Shown here piece by piece: positions 21,278-33,813 of a stretch of 64,000 nt of DNA. The stretch spans positions 1-64,000 of the forward strand of contig NW_005178973.1 in the NCBI RefSeq assembly GCF_000350225.1. Direction: 5' to 3'. The notes beneath the pieces were generated by a model. The model worked only from the letters and a program-made list of their open reading frames with translations, was not told the origin of the DNA and made no database searches. Source of the stretch: Chondrus crispus (lineage: Eukaryota; Rhodophyta; Florideophyceae; Gigartinales; Gigartinaceae). Within the stretch, counting starts at the first letter, position 1. Each line of letters opens with the position of its first letter. Position numbers and translations under genes: made by a program.

Positions 21278-24200
21278 CTAGCCGAGCGTCTGCTGTGGGT
21301 TCTGGATGGAATCACACTCCCCCCGACGCGAGGGCTGGTGTGCGCTTGTTGGTTGTGCGCGGATCTGTATGTTTTCCTTGTGCTGGGTGTACAGTATTGC
21401 TTCGAAGGGTTTTGTAAATATGTCTGCATATTGTTCGCTGGTGGGAATTCGTAGGATTTTTAGTTCCCCTTTTTGCACTCTGTCGCGCAAGTAGTGGTAC
21501 CTGACGTCGATAAATTTTCTTCGTCGTGTTGCTCCCATGTTTTTTGCCATTTGCACGGCGGCTGTATTGTCGACGTGCAGTGTGAGGCGGGGGTGGTGAG
21601 TCATGCTTCTTGCAGCTGTTTGTGGAACCAGAGAGTTATCGTCGTGCTCTCGACTGCGGCGATGTATTCTGCCTCACATGTGCTTTTGGCAACGACCGGT
21701 TGCTGTTTTGCGAGCCAGTGCACGGAGGCTGCATTGACCATCGTTATTATTCCTGTGATCGATTTCCTCGTGGTCTCGTCATTCGCATAGTCAGCGTCTT
21801 AATACGCGCTGATTTGTACTGTCTTCTTGTTGCTTGCAGGCATCAAAACTACTTCTTTTCTCGTGGTTTTGAGGTACTGTACAAGTCTTTGCGTGAGATT
21901 CCAGTGTCTCTGCGAGGGCTTTTGAGGGCTCGAGCTAGCTCTGTGGCTCCGAAGGCTATGTCTGGCCTTTTGCTATCTGCTGTATACCGGATTTCCCCTA
22001 TGGCTTTGCCGTATATCTCGGCGATCTCTGCTCGGATGGGCTCTCTGTCGGTAGGCGGGTCCATTCTTATTCCGTCGAGGTACGGAGTTCGCTTTGGATT
22101 GCAATCCTGCTGTGACATGAGCTCGACGACACTGTCGCTGTGTTCCGGCTGTGAGAGGTGGATTCCCTCTTTCCCGTACGCTATTGACCAATTGAAGTAT
22201 TTAGTCGGTTTACCCATCCTTTTGACAGTGTAGTTTTTCAGTGTTTGGTATGGGTCGTCGATGAGTTCGGTGTGTGACGCGATCGGGAGGAAGTCGTCCA
22301 TGCTGATACCAATTAGTATTGTGCCCTTCTCGTTTTGTTTGCGAAACAGTGAGGTGTCGGATTGCATTTGCACATATCCATGTTTTTTGAGATAATTGTA
22401 GAGCTCTGTGCTGTACGTGTTCGCAGCTGCTACGGTCCCATATAGGTTCCCTTTGAGTTCGCCGTGAGTTGCCGGGTGTTTATATGACCCGTCAAACCGT
22501 TGGGGCTGCCATACAAAAACTTTGTTTTCGTGTTGATATTTCTCATGGAGATATGCTCCCGTGATATGAAAATGCTCGATGGCCATGTTGCTGGAGGCGG
22601 CGAGCGCGAAAAGTGTCCGAATTGTTGTGCGTTCGGTCATATATGTCGCTGTTTTTTCCGGATCATAGTGGACATGAGCTTTAATTCGGTCTCCTCTGAT
22701 GGAGCATCTGGCCTTACGTTTGAGAGCTGTGCTATCTTTCTTGTACCGGTAGGTCATCGTGGTGGGGATGATGTCTTTCCGGTTGTTGGTCGGGCTCTGG
22801 GATTCCCAGTCTATCGCGTGCATTTGGTCTAGTTGCGCCAGTTCGTCATCATGGGCTTTTCCCCATTGAGCGGCGTCAGGTTATTTCCTGGCTGGGCTCA
22901 ATGTCTTGGGGGGTGCCATGGTTCGGTTGACAGTTTTGGGGATGGTGGGTGTGCGCGGCTTTTTCTTGCGCGGCTTGTCTTCCGGCTTGTCGGATTTTTT
23001 CTTCTCCTGCTGGGTGTTGTCTTCGTCCGTGATTTTGCGGAGAACGCCGCGTTCGTGCTTATGCAGGGATCGTTGTCTTGGTAGTACGGTTTGAAGTCAT
23101 TGGCGCGTATCTTGGCGTAGTGCCGGGTTACTATGTTCTGTACGCAAATGTGCGTGTCGTCGAGTCCGTACATGTACCGTACTTGGATGGCTCTGTTTTG
23201 GAGCTTGGTGCATGGGGTTTGAGCACAGCGGTGTATCCTAGTTGCCCGAAGGTGAATACTCTTTTGATTCGTGGTGGTGTGTCGAACCATTCTGTGTGCG
23301 GGGTGCTCTTGATGCCGTGGTGGTATGTCAAATTATATTTGAATACGGCGTCGTTGAGCGCATCTTGCCAATGTGTTTCGGGGAGTTCGCTGTGCGATAG
23401 CGTCGCTCTGACTCGTTCCATGAGTGTCCTATTGATACGCTCTGCTAGGGCATTCTCTTGGGGTGTATACGGAGTTGTTGGGCGGAATTCGATTCCTCTC
23501 TGTTTGAGCGCGTCTTGGACTGATCGTGGTACATATTCTTTCGCGTTGTCGGTGACAATCAGGCTAGGGTATTGTTGATGTTGTGCCGCTGTGTGCTCGA
23601 TCGCGTTGATTATGGTGACCGGTACTTGTGCGCGATTGTTTAACCCATATACCCATATGTAGCGCGTGGCTGTGTCGATGAGCGTGATGAAGTAGTTCGT
23701 GTTGTTTGTTGGTCGTGGTTTGATCGGTCTACACACATCTGACGATAGACTGTCTCCGATCTCCGTTGTGTGTTGGGTTCGGCGGTGTGGTCTTGTGGTG
23801 GTTTTGCTATCTATGCAGACGCTGCACGTGATTTGGGCGCTGCGGTCTGTGATGCCTTTGGGCATTGGAGGCAATAGTCCGTTTTTGGACATGGTGGCGA
23901 TGTTTTTCGGATGTGCGTGTCCGAGTTTGAGGTGCCATTCGTGCAGTAGCTTCTGCGTTGTAGTTAGTTTTTTGTGAGTGTAGTTGGGGGCTGCGGCTGT
24001 TCGCAGTTTAGGAGTTGGTTTCGGTAGTGCCGAATATTGCAGCGTGTCTTTTTGTGGGTTGGCGGCGTTTTGTGGTTTTGGTGCGCGGGGTGTGGTGGTT
24101 GTTTTTTTATTGTTTGTTACGGCTTTGTTCGTGCGCTTGTATGTTCGGGCACCTTTTGCCGTTGCTGTGGTGTCTTGTTCGATTCTGTATTGGCCTTGAT

Positions 24201-24723
24201 GGTATGTGGCCGTGAGTTGTGCTGGTGGTAGCTTGATGGGTGCGTGTAGCTGTGCCCTGTCTCTGCTGAATGTGACATCGCCGTAGACTGTCAGGTCGTG
24301 CACTGATAAGAGATTTTCTTTGATCTTCGATGCGTGTACGGCGGGTACTTGTATGTCGTCATTCTGCGTCTTGATCTTGATGTAGGCGGCGTGAGTGATG
24401 TCCGCGTGTTGTCCAGTGGCGGTTTGCGTTAGTGTACTGGTGCTTCTGTGCATTGCCGCGTGCGGTGTAGCGGTATGCGTTGGCGTCGCACCGGAGTCTA
24501 ATATAAATGAGTGCTTACCGTCTGTGGGGCTTTCTTGTTCCGCGATGGCGTCTTCAAGGAACTGTAGTCGCTCGCTGAGGTGGTGCACTGTGTCATCGTT
24601 GTGGTCGTCGTCTGGGATCGCTGTGGCGCTGTGGGTGCGTGCCGTCTGGGGACGTTTCTGGTATCTACGCGCGTAGCAATTCTCGGTGGTGTGTGTGACA
24701 CTTCCGTGTGTGTGGTACCACAT
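21278..24723 (-). pseudogene. Copia-1 pol remnants (PR-INT-RT-RNaseH)
   Basis: Minus-strand frames give, in order, an aspartic protease motif (FILDSGATPTHT), a GAG-pre-integrase His/Cys region (HEWHLKLGHAHP, CSVC), an integrase core (SSDVCRPI, VTDNAKEYV, PQENALAERINRTL), an RVT_2 reverse transcriptase (FHITGAYLHEKYQH, SMDDFLPIA) and RNase H (TLHVDNTAAVQMAKN, ADIFTKPFEAI). The order identifies Ty1/Copia. The frame is broken in a few places. Confidence 0.88.
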
Positions 24724-24745
24724 GCCTTTGTGTCTTGTCGGTTTC

Positions 24746-25489
24746 TCATAGTGCCCGTGTTTTGTCGGCTGGTTGGCGTGTGGTAGTCATTCTACGGGTG
24801 GGTGCTGATCGTCCCCTTCTGGTGTGCTGTTTGTATTCTTGCTGGTTTGTTGCAGTGGGCACGTTGGTTTGGAGCAGTTGGACCTGGTGGATGTGGTTTG
24901 TGAATTCTCTGATTGTGGTCGGCGGGTTGCATGCTAGTATCATCGCGAGTGCTTGCATGTCTGGGTGGTGGGCTAGACCTTGGACCATGTATCTCACCGT
25001 TGTTCTTTCTGCCTCAATGTTGGGGCCCTCAGGATACCGGTATCCTGAGACTTGCATCCTGTGTCTGATGTCGCGGTGCTTTTGTACGTAGTCCGTAAGC
25101 TCTTGCTCTGACGTGTACTTCAGTGTTCTGGCTTCCGCATCTAGTAGTTCATGGTTTTCTATGGAGCAGGTGTCTACTTCTTGTTTCACCATTGTGCAGA
25201 TGGTGTGTGGTTCATGTCGTAATATATGTGGTGGTAGCAGTTGTATCACCTCCGTGCTGATGCTTTCAATTATTGCCTTTCGCAGGAGGTCTTCTCTCTT
25301 GCGTTGCTCACTCTGTTGCTCTGGATCGGCGCTCGGTGGGATGGAGTTGGTGAGTTCGTTTTGCGTGTTGGTGAGTTCGTTTTGCGTGTTGATCGTTCGG
25401 GCATGTATCTCTAGAGCGTCATACCAGTACGCAAAGTTCGATCGGGTTAGCTGTGGCCAGTTGCCGTGGATGCTTGTTTTGTCGTTCAT
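24746..25489 (-). CDS. Copia-1 Gag
   Basis: From ATG 25489 (MNDKTSIHGNWPQL) the frame gives a UBN2-type Gag with LDAEARTLKYTSEQELTDYV and NPPTTIREFTNHIHQVQ. Two exact copies of TQNELTN come from a 21-base tandem duplication at 25346-25387. The gag fragment at the left window edge has the same layout. Confidence 0.85.
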   Translation of the reverse strand: MNDKTSIHGNWPQLTRSNFAYWYDALEIHARTINTQNELTNTQNELTNSIPPSADPEQQSEQRKREDLLRKAIIESISTEVIQLLPPHILRHEPHTICTMVKQEVDTCSIENHELLDAEARTLKYTSEQELTDYVQKHRDIRHRMQVSGYRYPEGPNIEAERTTVRYMVQGLAHHPDMQALAMILACNPPTTIREFTNHIHQVQLLQTNVPTATNQQEYKQHTRRGRSAPTRRMTTTRQPADKTRAL

Positions 25490-25547
25490 CGTTGGTATTG
25501 CGGTGCTGGATCGTGTCGTGGTTTCAGATTCGATTTTTGGTTGACGA

Positions 25548-25588
25548 GTCGGAGGATGTCGCGGCTTCAAGCCGCGACATCCTCCGAC
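25548..25588. repeat. Perfect hairpin in the Copia-1 leader
   Basis: Arms of 20 bases (GTCGGAGGATGTCGCGGCTT and its exact complement) are separated by one base. It lies between the 5' LTR and the gag ATG, so it would form a stable stem in the element RNA, where retroelements often keep packaging or dimer signals. Confidence 0.85.
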
Positions 25589-25723
25589 CAAACAAGTTGT
25601 TTGAGCTTTTTCTTGCAGTGCGGCTCGTCTTCGTGAGCGTTGTGCGCGTCTGTTAACGTCTTCCGTGGTGGCTTGTGGTGGGAGTTGACGGATCGTGTTC
25701 AGTGGTGCGTGCGGCCCATTACC

Positions 25724-25865
25724 TGTGATTCCAGGAACACCGATACCCCCGATCCTCTCGGGAGTGGGGGTCGGCGGTGACTTTATTGTTAAAGTGAGTG
25801 AGGTGCTGTAATGCTGTGCTTTAATCTACGTGTGCCTTCCTTGCTTGTCTCTGGATGGAACCACA
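25724..25865 (-). repeat. Copia-1 right (5') LTR
   Basis: Matches the left LTR and adjoins the presumed primer site and leader of the minus-strand element. The exact outer end is 25863 or 25865; the flank comparison with R favours 25865. Confidence 0.85.
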
Positions 25866-25900
25866 GGTTACAATGCTGTTCAGCATGAAGTGCTGGGCAG

Positions 25901-26248
25901 TTTAGACGCTACAGCGCCAAAGCAAGAACGAAAGTTGAAACAAAGCGAAGATGCGTTTAACGTCAGTGGCCTTTTTTTAGACCTCTCGACCGCTTCAGTG
26001 AGCTTATAAGAAGTCGCACTGAAACACTACGGGTTGAGGCTTGTACCCGGTAGTACCACCATTTCATGTCAGTTTCACTGTGCTACTACAAGTTCCCTTT
26101 TTTGGTAGCATTGCACATTTTTGCCAGCTCCGAGATGAACCTGTGTGCGTCCTGGCGTCTCATCGTTCATGGTTCTATCCTAACGCAGATGCCTATCAGT
26201 CATACCTGTCGCCCGTAAAATCCACACGCGAAGCCAGAAGTGGCTACA
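25901..26248 (-). repeat. Gypsy-1 left (3') LTR, intact
   Basis: 348 bases, TTTAGACG to GGCTACA on the plus strand. It serves as the uninterrupted reference for the split right LTR. A small GC-rich purine run (minus strand CATGGGGCGG) adjoins it inside the element, where a polypurine tract is expected. Confidence 0.88.
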
Positions 26249-26277
26249 CCGCCCCATGGCTTGCTGAAGGTAAGGCA

Positions 26278-29200
26278 TCAGTTGTTCAGCCCGAGAACAT
26301 CCCTTGCCTGTTTCGCCACACGATTCTTTCGCGTCTTTTGCAAGAAAGCCTGAACCTGATCCGGCAGGTCCTCATGTAGCTCTTCCAAGGACTGCCAAGT
26401 CCACTCCTCTTTGTCTGGTAAGCCAACCCATTTCGCCTGAACGAACATACTATTCTTGCTATTGCCGGAAATGTCGACTAGCTCATCGAGTAATTCATAT
26501 TTCCTTTCACTGTGCTCTGCATGTTCGAGCAATTCCGGAGAGACTTCCTTTCCATCCATGTCTGATCGATACAGTATAATTCGGGCTGCATGGACGCGTT
26601 CAATCTTTTTCGAAAGCAAGTTCTCGACATCGTACACCAACGCGACGACAACCTTCACTATGCGGCGCGGACCAATCCAGCGAAAACTCTGCTTATGACC
26701 CGTGTCTTGAGCCCTTCGAACCAGCACAAAATCCGCTACCAGAAAGTTTGGTGTTACCAACTGCGTCTTCTAATTGTGCCACTTCATTTGCTTTGACAGA
26801 TTCGTCTGTACGCGCTGCTCCACATCTTTGTGCATTCCGTCAAATGCATCCTGCAAATTGTCAACATCCAGCAATTGCAGAGCCCTAATCTTCTCGATGC
26901 TCTTCCCCTTGCGCTGCTCTTCGTCAATTTGGGTCGTGTGTAACATTGCGTGAGTAAGTTTGATCCTTGTCATGACTTCTAGCGGCGTGCGCAATGTACC
27001 GTCTTCCCTCGGTCCAAGCCGACGAAGGGGTGCCTCATTCAATGCAGACTGGATCATTCCCGTGACAAGAGGCCAATCCTGCGGGCCTAATTTCAGTTCT
27101 GACTGCAGGCATCGGTATGCTGCTTGTACGTGTTTCATACAGTTTTCCACAGTGCCATTGACCCAAGGGGAATATGTGACTGTAAAATTGTGCTTGATGC
27201 GGTGATCTTCTGCAAGTTCTTCCATAACTCGGTTCTTGAAAGGCGAACCTTGGTCGACCATGCTAGCATGACAGTGAAAACAAGTATCCATTTTGCAATC
27301 TCGCCTGCAGCGGTTTCTGCATCGGCGTTCGTCGTAGGAATTATCCAGAGGTAGGAAGAAAGATCATCCCTGATTATCAAGTTGTACATCAAGTTGCCTA
27401 TACCTTGGCCCATGTACAAAGAGTCAAAATGTATGACGTGGTTCGGGCTCATGCCGTGGATCGTAGTTGAAATTGGGCGTGGGATTTTGTGTCCTGTTTT
27501 GCCAGTAAGGCAGTGGAGGCATGACGCGATAAACTCGGAGCAGTCTTCTTCCATCATCTTCCAGCAGAAATTTTCCTTCACTTTACTCAGCGTGGTGTCC
27601 CATCCTCGGTGCCCGCTCGAGCCGCAGTGTGCAATTACCAATAACTTCAATTGGAGCTCTGCGTCCCTCTCTGGTATCCAAGTCTTCTCACGAATTGTCC
27701 AAATACCGTCAGGTTTCTTCACTTCATGACCTGCTTCGTGGCGGTGGCCACGTTGAGATTGTTTGATGCATGCTGCATCGAGCCAAAGGAATTCTTCGGA
27801 CAGAGAGGACTCAACAACATCCTGCTCGAGCAGGAGATGTGTCACTCGTTTGATCGAGTAGCGTTTGCCTCGGTACCCTCGACACCAACGAGTCATGATA
27901 TCGGGCATCACATTCTTCTCGCCCTTGACGTGCTCTATGATGTAGGAGTACTTGGAAAGATACAAACCCCATCGTTGCCCCTTGTTTACAACATGACTAC
28001 CGAGTGTAGGATCGAGCGCAAGTGGATTAAACACAAACAACAAATTGCGATGGTCTGTGTACAGATGTATCTCATCTTCCGTCGAAAGGAGATAGTCCAA
28101 CTTCCTTAAAACTTGATAGATCGCGTATGCTTCTTTTTCAAAGGTTGTCCATCACTCTTCGGACCCCTTGAACGCTGACATGGGAAATGCGAGCGGCTCA
28201 TGCTTCCGATTTTCGATGTCTTTGTCGAGCTCGGTTCTATGACATTGGGTCACGACCCCGGCCCAGTATTCATCGGAAGCATCTGTATACATACATATTG
28301 CCTTCTTCGGATCTCCATGTGCGAGCTTCACCATGTTTTTAACTCCTCCTGAAACTCGCGAAAGATCGCTTCGTGTTTAGCTCCCCATGTCAAAGATGTT
28401 AACTGAATTCTCTGAATGGACTTCTTGATTCTTGAGCCTGACTTCATGTAAGCTTCTTCCAACACTTCTTTGAGGGGTGAATATCTATTCGGGAAATCCG
28501 GGGTACTGTATGACATCCATTGTAAACAATGCACATACTCGCACAACTCCCCTGCTGATTTGGGCAGCATAATTCCCTGTAGGCCGCTTAGGTTTCTCGG
28601 ATCGAATTGTACTCCGGTACTGTCGATGATTCGTCCGCACCAACGTACCCGTTACAGAAAAAACTGGGACTTCCCAATTGAAATCTTGAGGTTCGCTCCG
28701 CGACAAATGAGTAAAAACTTAGCCAGAGTTGCGAGTAGGTCCTTTTCCGTTTCACAGTGTAAGACAAAGTGATTCCACCAGGCCTTGATGTGGTCTCTGA
28801 TGTCGGTGAAGAGCGGTTCTACTTTCGATTGAAAGTTGGCACCTGCGTTATTGCGCCTTGTCTACAACGCGTTGGCTGTACGATGTGCTTCGAACTCATA
28901 AAACTCAATAGCTCTTGGCTCTCTTCCGCCAGGGGTAGCTGCCAATATCCACTCGCGAAATCGATTATTGCGAGGAACAGGCTTCCGGCCATGTCACAAA
29001 GTTCCGAATCGATGTGGGGCATTGGCCACGTCATTGGTACCGTTACCGCGTTTATCGGTCTGTAATCAAACGTTAGTCTGAAGTTTGCTGGTGGTGGTTT
29101 TGTTAAAAGCACTGGCGCAGCGATCCATTTCGCTGTTGTTGTGACATTGCCAAATCCATATTCGAGGACTCTGTCCACGTAACGATCCATAAACTTTCGT

Positions 29201-29901
29201 CCTTCTGGGGCATACCTTCGTGGTTTTGCCGCAACCGGATTAGATCCTTCTTTCAATTCGATAATCATAGGTTCCGCTTTTGCTGGTGGATCCTTTCCCA
29301 GACACACTCGTAGCACGTCACGAAATTCTTCGAGCATATCCTTCATTGTCGATTGCCCGTTAGTCGATATTCCGTTTTCAGCAGCACTCAGTACTGCTTT
29401 GTTGATGGCTTCGTCCATTTCTATCTTGGTATCCTGACCAAGATCCAGCCAAGAGTCATCTTCATTGTCGTAGCTATCGCCCATGACGCTTTTGTCTTGG
29501 TGGTATAATCCTTAGCTCAATATCCGAGCCAGCCTTCCCTCAGGAAAATTCTGCCTTGGCAGTAGAGCACTGAGATCGACTGATGTTCCCATTCGATCGA
29601 TTCCGGCTGCCAGTAATTCCTTGGTGTTGATTCCCAACGCTTCAAGAGTAGGACGTCCGAGTAGAGGTTCTGAAACATCCCCCATGGCAACATACCAAGC
29701 GGTGTGTCGCAATTCAAGGTAACACCCGTGACGAATAAACAACTCGACGTTTAGGATCACTTCCTTGTCACACATGACATACACCATGTTTCCAGGTTCA
29801 TCGTTGTCGATTGGAAGTCCGTATCGGCGTGGTGTGTTGAACGTATACGCCTTGAGTACTGCGCCTTTTTCCACGAGCTCTTCTAATAGATCTTTCGGCA
29901 A
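26278..29901 (-). pseudogene. Gypsy-1 pol remnants (PR-RT-RNaseH-INT-chromodomain)
   Basis: Minus-strand order: an aspartic-protease-like region (29.9-29.5 kb), reverse transcriptase (29.48-28.3 kb; PAKAEPMIIELKEGSNPVA, LTFDYRPINAVT, FLAIIDFASGYWQ), RNase H (28.33-27.9 kb; MYTDASDEYWAGVV), integrase with His/Cys finger (IAHCGSSGHRGWDTTLSKVK, CLHCLTGKTGH) and core, and a C-terminal chromodomain (VQAKWVGLPDKEEWTWQSLE). The order is that of chromoviruses. The frame is broken in several places. Confidence 0.85.
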
Positions 29902-30556
29902 GAAGTTAATGTCTGATCCTGGTCACACTTTTCGCAAACATTGCGCGTACTAGCGTACTTCTGCTCGTTTCCTCAACATTGTGTTCCTTGACCTTCTTCG
30001 CACCAGTCTTTCCCTTGTTCATTATTCTGTACTCCTCTACAAGCTTCTTGGCTTCCTCTTTCGTTGTGTTGTCACATTCAGTTTTGGTCCAACGGCGTTT
30101 ACCCTGCTTTGCACACACGGGATTCAGGCACAAAGGGCGATCGTATTTCTGTTTTCCGGAGCCTGATCCTTCTTCGTTCCGACGGTTCCTATTGTGAGTT
30201 CTTCCTCTGGCACTCTTGCCGCTGGTCTCGCTCGAGATTCCATCATTATTTTTGCCTTTCCAGCCTTCTTTGTCTTCTGTCTTGTATTTCTCATATGCCT
30301 TTGCCTTTTCGCATAGCAATTCGACGTATGCCTTGACGTCCTTCTGAAGCGGTTCATGATAATCCAGCGCCTTCTGCATAACAGCTTTGAATTTCACTGG
30401 ATACAGCATGGATTGAAGGAGTTTGACTGTTTTCTTTGGCTTGATATCTTTGAAACTGTCATAGCCAATGGACTCCATCTTTGAGAAGAATTCGTTGACA
30501 AACTCTAGGATCCTTGTAGTGCAATGTGCCTGGCAGGCCGCGAACACAGTCCGACG

Positions 30557-32337
30557 GTCAAATAAAAGAAGAAAAACAGCAACAGAAACAACCACTGCCT
30601 ATGGCACGCGCTACGGAGCGTTCGAGGCTCCCTTTACCCTTCTGTGGGCTTGCGGCCCACGGTAGCTCAAATCTGACGGGGGGGAGGGTAAGGAAAGATG
30701 CCCGGCCCCGGAGAATAATGATGGTAGAGATTTGTGAAGACTTGAGTGCTCGGCGAGTGCGGGTTGGGCTTGTGTACGAGAATGTAACCGCGGTTCGCTG
30801 GGTTGTAAGGCCAATGCTCGACGAGCGTCTTCAGCACCTTGCGTATAATTCAAGGTCTTCGACGGGGGCTTGTTCGGCACTACCTGACGGGATTGTACCT
30901 GCGTAGCAACGCTACTACCGACGTGTTGCCCGATGGCAAAACACCGACACCAATGCGATTGCAATCGCAGCTGATGGCACTAACACTGTCTTGTATGATA
31001 AGACCTTCGAAGGAGGCGTCGTTGCAACAGCCTTCCGACGGAACAGGACACTGTAGCAGCGCTACGACCTACGTGTGCCCGATGGCAAAACACCAACACC
31101 GGATCGGTCGCGACCGACTCCAATGGAACCAACACAATTAACAGAAAAATAGATGTAGAGATAGAAAAGGATAGGAATTAGAGATAGAAAAGGTAAAAGG
31201 ATAAGGAAAAAGAATGGGACCCCGAGCAATAGAAGATGTCGTTAGCAGCGTAGAAGGGAAGCGCGTCGCGTGAACGGAGGCGGTCTTCGACGAAGACGAG
31301 ATCTAACTCCGGCAACTCGGGTTACCTTTACTCACTTGTGTTGGTAACTGGACTATGCTATATAGCCCCGCCGGGGCGAGTACAGTATCTCCCAGCTCTA
31401 GATTCTACATCTAATTTGTAAATAGAATTAAATAATTAAAATAATCGTGCGCATCGTTGCACACGTGTGTCCTCCAGCCCAGACCACAGTATCCAATTTT
31501 TTCCTTTTCTCACTTCCTTTCACCCCCCTACCCGAGACGGGTATTGCACTACAATCCTCGATTCAGGGTCTGCGATGTCCATCGGGACCTTGAGAGTAGA
31601 CGTAGCTTTTCGATCACAGCATGGTCAAACGTGCCTTCCGGACGGTCCACGAGACTCTTCACCCATTTCCGGACTGTGGCATAACGGCGGTTCGCGATTA
31701 GATTTAGATCAGATCCATACGAACCACACACGCCCACACGTGTACCCCCCGTGTACGGGGGACACGCGACCACACGCGTACACGTGTAGGAGGGGCGTAC
31801 CACTGCACGCACAATACGCGTCTCACACGTGTGCTGTCAGCCTCGACGGCTGACAGCATTACAGCGCGGGACGACCCGCGCTACAGTACGTTACTACAGC
31901 ATACCGGTACTGTAGTATTATGATAGAGGCATTGGATACATTAAAGACGAGCGAGACCGGCGGCGGCGAAGGGGGACAAGCACGGACTTGTCCACGACCT
32001 ACCGTCTAGGTCCGTCTTCCAGCTTACCTATCACTCGCGATCTGCCTTCGCGCGCGTTAAACGAGACCAAGCGGGTAGGGGACACACGCGTACGCGAGCG
32101 AGCCTAGATCCGCCTCCGCCTGTCAGCGCTTGTACGTTACCCAGCCCTGCTCCGGGGCGTCGAGGCGTAGATGGGCCCGCGCGTAGGCTCGTCCCCGACC
32201 GTCCCGCTTTACCACGCTACCAGGGCCCGCTTCCCTGTCTCGCTAGCTGTGTGTTCTCCCCGTCTTCTCGCCTCCTCCCGGGGTCTCAGTCGAGCAAAAA
32301 CATACACCCCTCTACGTCAGGGCGGTTTTTATACTAC
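30557..32337. mobile_element. Foreign segment inside the Gypsy-1 gag, class unclear
   Basis: GC-rich DNA that breaks the gag frame. It holds a purine-rich tract with TAGAGATAGAAAAGG repeats (31.15-31.22 kb), an array of ACACGTGT-type palindromes (31.45-31.84 kb), and a 150-base-period repeat of CCCGATGGCAAAACACC (30.93 and 31.08 kb). Read on the minus strand its right edge starts TGTAGTATAA, the same ten bases as the Gypsy-2 LTR. It may be a truncated or solo LTR of a related family; boundaries are good to about ten bases. Confidence 0.5.
31450..31840. repeat. ACACGTGT palindrome array, first
   Basis: ACACGTGT occurs near 31460, 31733, 31773 and 31823, interspersed with ACACGCGT relatives and GTGTAC runs. 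It is comparable with arrays in the Gypsy-2 LTR and near Copia-2. CACGTG cores are classic bHLH/bZIP binding sites. Confidence 0.6.
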
Positions 32338-32701
32338 ACGGACATGTTCTGACGTCAGTTCATGTAGTGTTTTCTCTGTAGCAATCTTATCCAGCCTCCC
32401 GAGAAAATGCATTCTGCGTAATAGTCCCGGATCCAATAACACTTTGTACGTCGCCTTTGCCAGGCTTGGAACTTCCTTCTTCTTCTCTTCTAATTCAATC
32501 TCGTAACGCTCTCGTTCTCTCAGGAATTGTGAGACTTTAACTGGGTCCGCACTCCGTAGGACAGGATGCGAAATCGGTTGGAACACGCTCACCGTGTTCG
32601 TCCCTGAATCATGACTGGCGACGCTCCCATCTTCTGCTATGCTCGCTTCTGCAACGTTGCCTTAACACTGCACGAAACCTCTCCGGCCGGAAAGAAATTT
32701 C

Positions 32702-32974
32702 TTTAGACGCTACAGAGCCAAAGCAAGAACGAAAGTTGAAACAAAGCGAAGATGCGTTTAACGTCAGTGGCCTTTTTTAGACCTCTCGACCGCTTCAGTG
32801 AGCTTATAAGAAGTCGCACTGAAGCACTACGGGTTGAGGCTTGCACCCGGTAGTACCACCATTTCATGTCAGTCTCACTGTGCTACTACAAGTTCCCTTT
32901 TTTGGTAGCATTGCACATTTTTGCCAGCTCCGAGATGAACTTGTGTACGTCCTGGAGTCTCATCGTTCATGGCT
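32702..32974 (-). repeat. Gypsy-1 right (5') LTR, left fragment
   Basis: 273 bases matching 25901-26173 of the intact LTR and ending at the CACTA-like insertion, with the target CT as its last two bases. The remaining 74 bases are at 44566-44639. Confidence 0.9.
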
Positions 32975-33813
32975 CACAGCAGGGGCATCTTCCTGATAAT
33001 TAGAACAAAAATAGTAATTTGGGCGGTTTCATACAGTATTGTGAAGGCATAATATTAGTGTTCAGATCATCTGTAATAATGTGTTCGAATTTCTGCGGTA
33101 TTTTTTTAACGTGTTGGAACAATGCGTGTTATTGGTTTGTTCGCGCTATTCCTTCATCTACATGCACTGAAACTCCTGTAATATGTGTTGCTGCTGATTA
33201 GCGACCTGGAGTGGTAAATATGCATAATCACCTCATGATACTGTGGAGCCATGAAACAGTGCTATTACCACTGTCCCGTTGGCTGCAACAGTGTTTCATG
33301 TCGATTGATTTTTATTTTTCTGCACGTTACGCTCAGTGTTGACTTTTACTATGACTGAGAGTGACATCGGCGCATTTGTATTGCTCCATCTAACGATAAG
33401 AACGTATCCGGTGGATCGCTCTTCGATGCCATTTACTGTTTCGCAACAACGTTTCATCAGATTTTTTCGCGACAAACTGCTTGGTGACGCACCTACATTG
33501 AGCATTTGCCTAATATGGTGAACGTTGTTGTGCCTTACAGCTCTTCATAGGATTGATTTGTCATATGCATAACGCAGAATACTGTTTCGACACTTCTGCA
33601 GCTTCTGACAACCACCAAGTGGCTTTCAGAAACATCCCTAGATATTGCAGCACTGAGCAGTCGTCTGCACCACGATATTCGTCTGTCGACATACCCACCA
33701 CCACTATTGCACATCTCCAAAGGGCACTTTCCGAGGCTCGTGACAGTCCGGCACGACCGCTATCCGTACAGAATGAGCCCCAGCCTCTTCGTAAACACCG
33801 TAATTCATCGCTA

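Larger units (their letters stand above)
21114..25865 (-). mobile_element. Ty1/Copia LTR element (Copia-1) inserted in repeat R
   Basis: About 4.75 kb with 140-base LTRs at 21114-21253 and 25724-25863/5, differing at about 5 positions (~3.6%). The flanks GGATA and GGTTA look like a 5-base target duplication with one change. Coding is on the minus strand: gag, then protease, integrase, reverse transcriptase and RNase H in Copia order. Next to the right (5') LTR the minus strand reads GGTAATGGGCC, resembling a half-tRNA-Met primer site used by some Copia elements. The coding part has a few breaks. Of the three LTR elements with both ends visible it is the oldest by LTR divergence. Confidence 0.88.
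29906..32592 (-). pseudogene. Gypsy-1 gag remnants, interrupted by foreign DNA
   Basis: The N-terminal part is at 32.34-32.59 kb (FQPISHPVLRSADPVKVSQF, RERERYEIELEEKKKEVPSL). The main part is at 29.91-30.56 kb (TTRILEFVNEFFSKMESIGY, KPKKTVKLLQSMLYPVKFKA) and ends with a Cys-rich basic tail. About 1.8 kb of unrelated sequence separates them. The N-terminal piece starts just inside the 5' LTR, as expected for gag. Confidence 0.7.

Noticed and set aside
30839-31141. Bacterial adhesin-like repeat protein (PDGKTPT repeats)
   Set aside because: The two repeats lie 149-150 bases apart, only about 50 bases each, and no single frame carries both as a domain.
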